The position numbers and the translations under genes are program-made. Positions 1-5,702 of a stretch of DNA of 5,702 bases are shown in pieces. This stretch comes from Verrucomicrobia bacterium 12-59-8 (GTDB lineage: Bacteria > Verrucomicrobiota > Verrucomicrobiae > Verrucomicrobiales > Verrucomicrobiaceae). The first letter of the stretch is position 1. Each line of letters begins with the position of its first letter. The stretch lies in assembly GCA_002279765.1 (NCBI GenBank), contig NCCR01000277.1, positions 1 to 5,702 on the forward strand, in the 5' to 3' direction. The notes under the pieces are model-generated. The model saw nothing but the letters and a program-made list of their open reading frames with translations, had not been told where the DNA came from and made no database searches.

Positions 1-2
1 TG

Positions 3-440
3 GGCCACTTCACCGGCGTGGAGCAGCGCGGCAGGCTCGTCAAAGCAGCGCGCGAGATGCTGCAGCGCCATCGCATCGCACGGGCTGAGATCGTGCATGG
101 CAACATCACTGCGGTGTCCTTTGACGCCTTCGATGCCTTCTACCTCTTCAATCCCTTCGAGGAAAACATCCTGCCCATGCTGCGCATCGACGACGATGTG
201 GCCATGGAATCCCAGCTCTACGACGACTACACGCTGCACGTGCAGACCCAGCTTGAGCAGAAGCCCCTGGGCACGCGCATCGTCACCTACTACGGCAGCT
301 GCGCCGAAGTCCCCGAATGCTACGTCTGCGTGAGAACAGCCTGGGAAGGTCTGCTGAAGCTGTGGATCAAGATGCACACGAGCACGGAAGATGCCGAGGA
401 TGCCGAGCCTGGGCCATGCCGGTTTCCGCATCTGGTTTAG
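3..440 (+). CDS. Probable class I SAM-dependent methyltransferase, C-terminal part (5' end outside window)
   Basis: The frame is open from the first base, so this is the 3' part of a longer gene; 145 residues are visible before the TAG stop. Visible residues 4-7 (TGVE) fit the end of the second Rossmann strand, whose acidic residue usually binds the SAM ribose. A helix-like segment follows, then residues 44-52 (DAFYLFNPF), which resemble motif IV of class I methyltransferases (D-x-x-x-x-N-P-F/Y). Residues 90-98 (GTRIVTYYG) fit a later core strand. The upstream glycine-rich SAM loop is not in the window, and substrate cannot be inferred. A GTG at 18 could be called as a start, but it would cut away half of the nucleotide fold, so I reject it. 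The tail is acidic and carries a 9-bp tandem repeat (390-407, reading DAE-DAE). The fold is moderately supported; the function is inferred. Confidence 0.55.
   Translation, partial: GHFTGVEQRGRLVKAAREMLQRHRIARAEIVHGNITAVSFDAFDAFYLFNPFEENILPMLRIDDDVAMESQLYDDYTLHVQTQLEQKPLGTRIVTYYGSCAEVPECYVCVRTAWEGLLKLWIKMHTSTEDAEDAEPGPCRFPHLV
390..407. repeat. Perfect 9-bp tandem duplication inside the methyltransferase tail
   Basis: The unit GATGCCGAG occurs twice back to back (390-398 and 399-407) and encodes a repeated Asp-Ala-Glu. It keeps the frame and lies in the poorly conserved C-terminal tail, so it is probably a harmless slippage duplication. Confidence 0.6.
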
Positions 441-505
441 GGACCGTTGATTGGAAGCACGGCTTCTAAATCGAGGGGAATGAAGCAGCCGCAACGCCTG
501 CAAGC

Positions 506-703
506 CTATTTGGTGACTTTGGTCGCGGAACTCAATTTGGGTATCCCTTTGAGCGACGACCCGGCAAGTGCGCTGGCGATCTCTAAATTCGCCTTCTCAG
601 CCCATTCCTGTGCCAGCGGCGTCGAGGACGGCTTGCGGCCAGACCTTTTGGCGGCTGGCTTCCTGCCAGACGCTGCGGGCTTTTTCTTGGAGAGCTTCAA
701 CAT
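506..703 (-). CDS. Possible small lysine/alanine-rich basic protein (65 aa), hypothetical
   Basis: I do not recognise this as a known family. From the ATG at the complement of 701-703 it reads 65 residues with about 12 Lys and 3 Arg against 3 Glu. The N-terminal 28 residues are low-complexity and basic (KKKP, GRKP and AKRSGRKP patterns), like the tails of histone-H1-like or other nucleic-acid-binding proteins. Residues 29-50 look like a short amphipathic helix with a QEWAEKANLEIASAL pattern. It would be divergent from the toxin-antitoxin pair. There is no Shine-Dalgarno sequence upstream, but several better-supported genes here lack one too. In its favour, the composition is more protein-like than the overlapping plus-strand frame. 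Against it are its shortness and low complexity. It could be a non-coding shadow or a gene remnant. Confidence 0.35.
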   Translation of the reverse strand: MLKLSKKKPAASGRKPAAKRSGRKPSSTPLAQEWAEKANLEIASALAGSSLKGIPKLSSATKVTK

Positions 704-750
704 CACGGGGAGAGTAATGCAACCTGCCGCCGGGTGCAATACGACTACCA

Positions 751-782
751 ACACGAGGGTTGCGGCTCGCCGCTGACACGAG
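751..782. promoter_or_regulatory. Candidate operator of the DUF433/DUF5615 module
   Basis: Two copies of ACACGAG (751-757 and 776-782) flank a perfect 12-bp hairpin/palindrome, GCGGC-TC-GCCGC (762-773). The block ends 12 bp before the antitoxin ATG, where an autorepressor would be expected to bind. Antitoxins of type II modules commonly repress their own promoter; that this element does so is inference. No clear -10/-35 pair could be placed. Confidence 0.3.
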
Positions 783-794
783 TATTCTCCTGCC

Positions 795-1016
795 ATGAAC
801 GACTGGCAAGACTGTCCGGCGGTGGAGCGCGATCCTGAACGGGTGAGCGGCGCATGGATTTTCCGAGGAACCCGAGTTCCTGTGCGAGCCTTGTTTGAGA
901 ACCTGGAGGATGGGGCGACGGTGTCTGACTTCCTCGAATGGTTTCCCGGCGTGGAGCGTGCGCAGGTTGAAGCCGTGCTGAAACACGCGGAGCGCAGCCT
1001 GCTGGTGGCGGCCTGA
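795..1016 (+). CDS. DUF433-family antitoxin (VapB-type partner)
   Basis: This 73-residue protein matches the DUF433 pattern (PF04255) along nearly its whole length. It has an opening CPAVERDPERVSG segment, a central IFRGTRVPVRALFENLEDG core (residues 22-40; the G-T-R-x-P-V motif is the family hallmark), and a C-terminal helix-turn-helix-like part with FLEWFPGVERAQVEAVL (residues 46-62). Members are small DNA-binding proteins usually found just upstream of PIN-like DUF5615 toxins, where they are thought to neutralise the toxin and repress the operon. Here the stop is 2 bp from the next ATG, which supports translational coupling. The ATG at 795 begins where family members normally begin. No clear Shine-Dalgarno is visible. 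The family assignment is secure; antitoxin activity is inferred from family and context. Confidence 0.88.
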   Translation: MNDWQDCPAVERDPERVSGAWIFRGTRVPVRALFENLEDGATVSDFLEWFPGVERAQVEAVLKHAERSLLVAA

Positions 1017-1018
1017 TC

Positions 1019-1336
1019 ATGCGAATTCTGTTTGACCAAGGAACGCCCGCGCCACTGCGCAAACATCTTCTCGCTCATACTGTGGACACGACCGCAGAGC
1101 GCGGCTGGTCCACGATTTCCAATGGGGACCTTTTAAGGTGCGCGGAGGAAGGTGGCTACGAAGTCTTCATCACGACTGATGAGAACCTGCGCTATCAGCA
1201 GAATCTCTCAGGAAGACGCATCGGTATCGTGGTGCTGATGGCGACATCCTGGCCACGTGCGCAGAAGCATATCCCTGAAATTCTCGCTGCCGTCAATCGA
1301 GTGCCGGGTGGTGGCTATGAGGAAGTGGCGTTGTGA
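1019..1336 (+). CDS. DUF5615 PIN-like toxin, probable RNase of a type II toxin-antitoxin pair
   Basis: This 105-residue protein fits the DUF5615 (PIN-like) family in length and layout. The N-terminal strand MRILFDQGTP carries the first acidic residue (D6). An NGDLLRCAEEGGYEVFITTDENL segment supplies D37, E43/E44 and D54; the ITTDENL part is the usual second metal-binding strand of PIN-like folds. RRIGIVVL (residues 66-73) is the next core strand. All expected acidic positions are present, so the protein looks intact. PIN-domain toxins are Mg-dependent RNases; no target can be inferred for this subfamily. It directly follows the DUF433 gene with a 2-bp gap and is almost certainly co-transcribed. 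It runs convergently into cutA with 16 bp between stops and no visible terminator hairpin. Confidence 0.87.
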   Translation: MRILFDQGTPAPLRKHLLAHTVDTTAERGWSTISNGDLLRCAEEGGYEVFITTDENLRYQQNLSGRRIGIVVLMATSWPRAQKHIPEILAAVNRVPGGGYEEVAL

Positions 1337-1352
1337 CGCACAGGTTGCTCGT

Positions 1353-1679
1353 TCAAACTGCCACACTCGTCCCCACCCACCGCGCATACCCCTCGCTCAC
1401 CTGCTCCGGTTTGAGCGCCACGATCTCCGGCACGTCATACGGATGCAACTCCCGCAGGCGTGACTCAAATCTCAGCCACGCCTCCGGTGTCGTCTTAAAC
1501 ACCGCCAGAACCTCCTCCGCCGTCTCCACTTTACCCTCCCAGCGGTAGATGGATTCCACGGCGGGGATGAGATTCACGCAGGCGGCGAGTTGCGATTCGA
1601 CCAGCGCCGTGCCAGTCTCGCGGGCTTTCCCGAGGTCCGGGAAGGTGCACAGGACGATGAGGATGTCTTTCTCGTTCAT
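1353..1679 (-). CDS. cutA: CutA divalent-cation tolerance protein
   Basis: At 108 residues this has the typical CutA length and pattern. It starts with an ILIVLCTFPD strand, then ALVESQLAACVNLIPAVESIY (residues 25-45, with the conserved Cys34 in AACVN), the signature YRWEGKVE (45-52), an EEVLAVFKTT strand (55-64) and ELHPYDVPEIVAL (77-89). CutA forms a very stable ferredoxin-like trimer in the cytoplasm. It is linked to copper and other divalent-metal tolerance, but its exact role is unsettled. The start is well chosen: AAGGTGG lies 5 bases before the ATG, the clearest Shine-Dalgarno in the window. The reading frame stays open far upstream, antisense to the kinase, but this is composition-driven and not part of the gene. 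The start codon is 12 bp from the divergent kinase start. Confidence 0.95.
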   Translation of the reverse strand: MNEKDILIVLCTFPDLGKARETGTALVESQLAACVNLIPAVESIYRWEGKVETAEEVLAVFKTTPEAWLRFESRLRELHPYDVPEIVALKPEQVSEGYARWVGTSVAV

Positions 1680-1684
1680 GATTA

Positions 1685-1691
1685 CCACCTT
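1685..1691 (-). promoter_or_regulatory. Ribosome binding site of cutA
   Basis: On the minus strand this reads AAGGTGG, 5 bases before the cutA ATG. It abuts the plus-strand kinase ATG at 1692, so the same few bases serve one gene's translation and lie immediately before the other's start. Confidence 0.75.
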
Positions 1692-2855
1692 ATGAGATCT
1701 GCCTTCATCGACAAGCTTATCAAACGCATGGACCGCCTCGAACCGGGCGAGGTTCAGGGCATCGTGCTGGAGCTGGCGCGGGAGAAGAAGTTTCAGGAGA
1801 AGGTCTTCGAAGCGTTGCAGGAGGGCGTCATCCTGCTGGATACCGAAAACAAGGTGACCTACGTGAATCGCGCCGCCTGCACCTTCTTCGGTTTGGAAAA
1901 GGATCAGGTGCTGGGGCAGCGTCTCGCGCAGGGCGTGCGCGGCCTGGACTGGAACGAACTGCTCAAACCTCACACCGTGGTCAGCCGCGATCTGGAGGTG
2001 TTTTACCCGGAGAACCGCTACCTCAATTTCTACATCACCAGCATCGATGACGACTCGCCCCTGGGCTTCGTCATGCTCATCCGCGATGTGACCGAGACAC
2101 GCAAACGCACCGAAGAGCAGCTCGAAAGCGAGCGCCTCAATGCTTTCACGCTGCTCGCCGCCGGCGTGGCGCATGAGCTGGGCAATCCGCTCAATTCTTT
2201 GACCATCCACCTCCAGCTCCTGGAGCGCCGCATCAAGAAGATGGGCTCCAAAGGCGACAGCATGCGCGAGCACCTGGACGTGGCCACCGGCGAGATCAAA
2301 CGCCTCGACTTCATCATCGGCCAGTTCCTTGCCGCCATCCGCCCTACCAAGCCGCAACTCCAGCGCGTGCAATTGCGCGAGCTGCTGGACGAATGCGTGC
2401 GCTTCCTCCAGCCCGAGATCGAAGCCAGCAAGGTGAAGCTCAAGCTCGACCTGCGCTCTGACCTGCCCGCCATGCCCCTGGATGCCGGCCAGATGAAACA
2501 GGCCGTGTACAATCTCATCCGCAACGCCTGCCAGGCCATGCCCAAAGGCGGCACCCTCACGATCAACGGCACCTTCACCGACTTCGAAGTGCGCCTCAGC
2601 TTTGAGTACACGGGGAAGGGGATCAATGCCGAGCAGATGGGCAAGCTCTTCCAGCCCTTCTCCACCACCCGCACCACCGGCACCGGCTTGGGCCTGCTCA
2701 TCGTGCGCCGCATCATCCGCGAGCATGGCGGGGAGATCGACATCGAAAGCCGCGAAGGACTCGGCACCCGCGTCAGCCTCTGGCTGCCCTTGGTGGAAAA
2801 GGGCATGCGAATGCTGGAAGAGGGTGGAGATGCAACGGCGAAGTCAGAGCGATGA
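1692..2855 (+). CDS. Soluble PAS-domain sensor histidine kinase with altered G1 box
   Basis: This 387-residue protein has no membrane segment, so it should sense a cytoplasmic signal. In order it shows an N-terminal helix (1-35); a PAS domain (about 36-135, with EGVILLDTENKVTYVNRAA and FVMLIRDVTE); a HisKA helix pair with the H-box AAGVAHELGNPL (phospho-accepting His161); and a HATPase_c domain with the N-box NLIRNACQAM (274-283), F-box LFQPFSTT (319-326) and G2 box GTGLGL (330-335). The G1 box reads EYTGKGI where D-x-G-x-G-I is expected; Tyr306 (codon 2607-2609) replaces the Asp that normally contacts adenine. The ATG at 1692 is chosen because an upstream in-frame start at 1590 would lie inside antisense cutA. 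No Shine-Dalgarno precedes it. No response regulator lies beside it, so its partner is unknown. Confidence 0.9.
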   Translation: MRSAFIDKLIKRMDRLEPGEVQGIVLELAREKKFQEKVFEALQEGVILLDTENKVTYVNRAACTFFGLEKDQVLGQRLAQGVRGLDWNELLKPHTVVSRDLEVFYPENRYLNFYITSIDDDSPLGFVMLIRDVTETRKRTEEQLESERLNAFTLLAAGVAHELGNPLNSLTIHLQLLERRIKKMGSKGDSMREHLDVATGEIKRLDFIIGQFLAAIRPTKPQLQRVQLRELLDECVRFLQPEIEASKVKLKLDLRSDLPAMPLDAGQMKQAVYNLIRNACQAMPKGGTLTINGTFTDFEVRLSFEYTGKGINAEQMGKLFQPFSTTRTTGTGLGLLIVRRIIREHGGEIDIESREGLGTRVSLWLPLVEKGMRMLEEGGDATAKSER

Positions 2856-2871
2856 GCCCGGCACCCAGTGG

Positions 2872-2905
2872 CTTTTTATAAATATAGCGAATATCGTTAT
2901 TTTAG
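2872..2905. promoter_or_regulatory. AT-rich island with a small hairpin between kinase and SWIB gene
   Basis: These bases are strikingly AT-rich against their surroundings. They contain TATAAATATA (from 2877), a possible -10-like element. A 7-bp stem (2884-2890 with 2894-2900, one G-U pair, ATA loop) is followed by a short T run. This could be a weak terminator for the kinase, the promoter of the SWIB gene, or both. No convincing -35 element pairs with it. Confidence 0.3.
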
Positions 2906-2919
2906 TAACCCGAATCAAT

Positions 2920-2936
2920 CCTCTGCATCACAGGGG
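2920..2936 (+). promoter_or_regulatory. Small hairpin in the SWIB gene leader
   Basis: CCTCTG and CAGGGG form a 6-bp stem with one G-U pair and a 5-base loop, 38 bp upstream of the SWIB start. It is not followed by a T run, so it is not a terminator. It may be a leader structure or chance. Confidence 0.2.
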
Positions 2937-2974
2937 TTGACCGTGGCACCGGATGCTGTCAGCCTCTGCCTCCC

Positions 2975-3256
2975 ATGTCTGACTCAACCACACCCAAACC
3001 AGCCCGTAAACTGAACCCAGCCCTGAGCAAACCCGTCCAGCCGGATGAGATTCTCGCCAAGGTCGTGGGTTCCACTCCACTTTCCCGCGGAGAGCTGACC
3101 AAGAAGCTCTGGGAATACATCAAGGCCAACGGCCTGCAGGACCAGACCAAGAAGACCAACATCAACGCCGACGAAAACCTGAAGGCCGTCTTTGGTGGCA
3201 AGAGCCAGGTGACCATGTTTGAGATGACCAAGCTCGTCTCTGCCCACGTCAAGTAA
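2975..3256 (+). CDS. Stand-alone SWIB/MDM2-domain protein
   Basis: This 93-residue protein is one SWIB domain with a basic, proline-containing N-terminal tail (residues 1-20). The domain spans about residues 21-92: EILAKVVGSTPLSRGELTKKLWEYIKANG, then the LQDQTKKTNINADENLKAVFGG block (54-75) and MFEMTKLVSAHVK at the end. All hallmark positions of small bacterial SWIB proteins are present. SWIB domains are known from eukaryotic SWI/SNF chromatin-remodelling subunits and occur in Chlamydiae and other bacteria alone or fused to topoisomerase I. A role in DNA compaction or transcription is plausible but unproven. The ATG at 2975 gives the usual length; no Shine-Dalgarno precedes it. It is probably monocistronic, as a strong terminator follows. 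Confidence 0.93.
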   Translation: MSDSTTPKPARKLNPALSKPVQPDEILAKVVGSTPLSRGELTKKLWEYIKANGLQDQTKKTNINADENLKAVFGGKSQVTMFEMTKLVSAHVK

Positions 3257-3314
3257 CCCGGCAGCCGCTGATTTTCCTGAATTTCAGGGGACGCTCAGCG
3301 ATGGACATCGATTC

Positions 3315-3352
3315 AAAACCCGCAGGTGGAACCCCCATCTGCGGGTTTTCTG
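3315..3352 (+). terminator. Strong intrinsic terminator after the SWIB gene
   Basis: The arms 3315-3329 and 3335-3349 pair over 15 bp with a single G-U pair around a 5-base loop. The core is CCCGCAG/CTGCGGG, flanked by AAAA on the left and TTTT on the right. The A-tract/T-tract symmetry means it could work on both strands, but the only gene running into it is the SWIB gene, 58 bp upstream. Confidence 0.88.
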
Positions 3353-3534
3353 TGTCCGGGTGACAATTCCCCCTATCGGACGTAGCGGAAGCAACTTGAA
3401 ACTCGAAACCTTCAACTTGTTACCTCGCCGCAGCATCGAGGACGAATGCCGGCGCGGATGCCTGTAGGCCCCGCGCACCCTCAATCGGGCTGGCAAATCC
3501 CCCTTGCATCGCCCGTGCTTCCGCGTCATCTCAG
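3353..3534. other. Spacer between the terminator and kdsB
   Basis: No gene is supported here. The stretch must hold the kdsB-pyrG promoter. A TTGAAA at 3396-3401 could be a -35 element, but the sequence 17 bp on (GTTACC) is a poor -10. The degenerate heptamer repeat at 3394-3421 overlaps it. Confidence 0.5.
3394..3421. repeat. Degenerate heptamer repeat, four units
   Basis: The bases divide into four consecutive 7-mers: ACTTGAA, ACTCGAA, ACCTTCA and ACTTGTT. All start with AC and the first two differ by one base. This looks like a decayed 7-bp tandem repeat in the spacer before kdsB; the third and fourth units are loose matches. Confidence 0.35.

Positions 3535-5702
<2,168 letters not shown>

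Larger units (their letters stand above)
441..794. other. 354-bp stretch without a confident gene
   Basis: No well-supported gene lies between the methyltransferase stop and the DUF433 start. A plus-strand open frame at 447-776 has no recognisable domain and no ribosome binding site. A minus-strand frame (506-703) gives a lysine-rich 65-residue peptide and is listed separately as tentative. The right end (751-782) holds a direct repeat flanking a short palindrome, also listed separately. I see no tRNA, transposon end or strong terminator. Confidence 0.6.

Noticed and set aside
447..776. Plus-strand open frame of 109 codons
   Set aside because: It has no recognisable domain and no ribosome binding site. 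It overlaps the more protein-like minus-strand frame and crosses the candidate operator.
1590..1691. 34-codon N-terminal extension of the histidine kinase from an ATG at 1590
   Set aside because: It lies wholly opposite cutA and its spacer, and reads like a complement of the cutA codons. The helix starting at 1692 is a natural N-terminus before the PAS domain.
1680..2726. Long minus-strand open frame continuing upstream of cutA, antisense to the kinase
   Set aside because: It is in phase with cutA but reads as low-complexity Ala/His/Leu/Glu-rich sequence typical of the complement of GC-rich codons. CutA has a clear ribosome binding site and normal length at 1679, so it is not an N-terminal extension.
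2937..2965. TTGACC upstream of the SWIB gene as a -35 element
   Set aside because: The sequence 17 bp downstream is CAGCCT, which does not resemble a -10 element, so no promoter call is made.
3276..3288. Small hairpin CCTGA-ATT-TCAGG after the SWIB stop
   Set aside because: Only 5 bp with no T run. The strong terminator a few tens of bases later explains transcription ending.

Overview
The window is about 5.7 kb of GC-rich bacterial chromosome. The gene set is an LPS/KDO gene (kdsB) next to CTP synthase (pyrG), a free-standing SWIB-domain protein, CutA, a soluble PAS histidine kinase and a DUF433/DUF5615 toxin-antitoxin pair. Most starts lack a recognisable Shine-Dalgarno sequence. This suits a Gram-negative bacterium of the PVC group, probably a Verrucomicrobiota member. 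That assignment is inferred from gene content and style, not from a marker gene.

Left part (1-1336, + strand): the C-terminal part of a probable class I SAM-dependent methyltransferase runs in from outside the window. A 354-bp stretch follows with no confident gene; it may hold a 65-residue lysine-rich protein on the minus strand. Next comes a two-gene module, a DUF433 antitoxin and a DUF5615 PIN-like toxin with 2 bp between them. A small repeat/palindrome cluster just upstream could be its operator.

Middle part (1353-3352): cutA (minus) and a 387-residue PAS-HisKA-HATPase histidine kinase (plus) are divergent with only 12 bp between start codons. The kinase has tyrosine where the ATP-binding G1 box should have its invariant aspartate. 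An AT-rich island separates it from a 93-residue SWIB/MDM2 protein, which ends at a strong intrinsic terminator.

Right part (3353-5702, + strand): a short spacer with a degenerate heptamer repeat leads to kdsB, then pyrG 35 bp later, cut off by the window end after 452 codons. PyrG makes CTP and KdsB uses it to activate KDO, so the pair is a sensible operon.

Most of the window is ordinary core genome. I found no clearly new multi-gene system. The best leads are the altered kinase G1 box, the very tight cutA/kinase divergent start region, the candidate toxin-antitoxin operator and the possible small basic protein.
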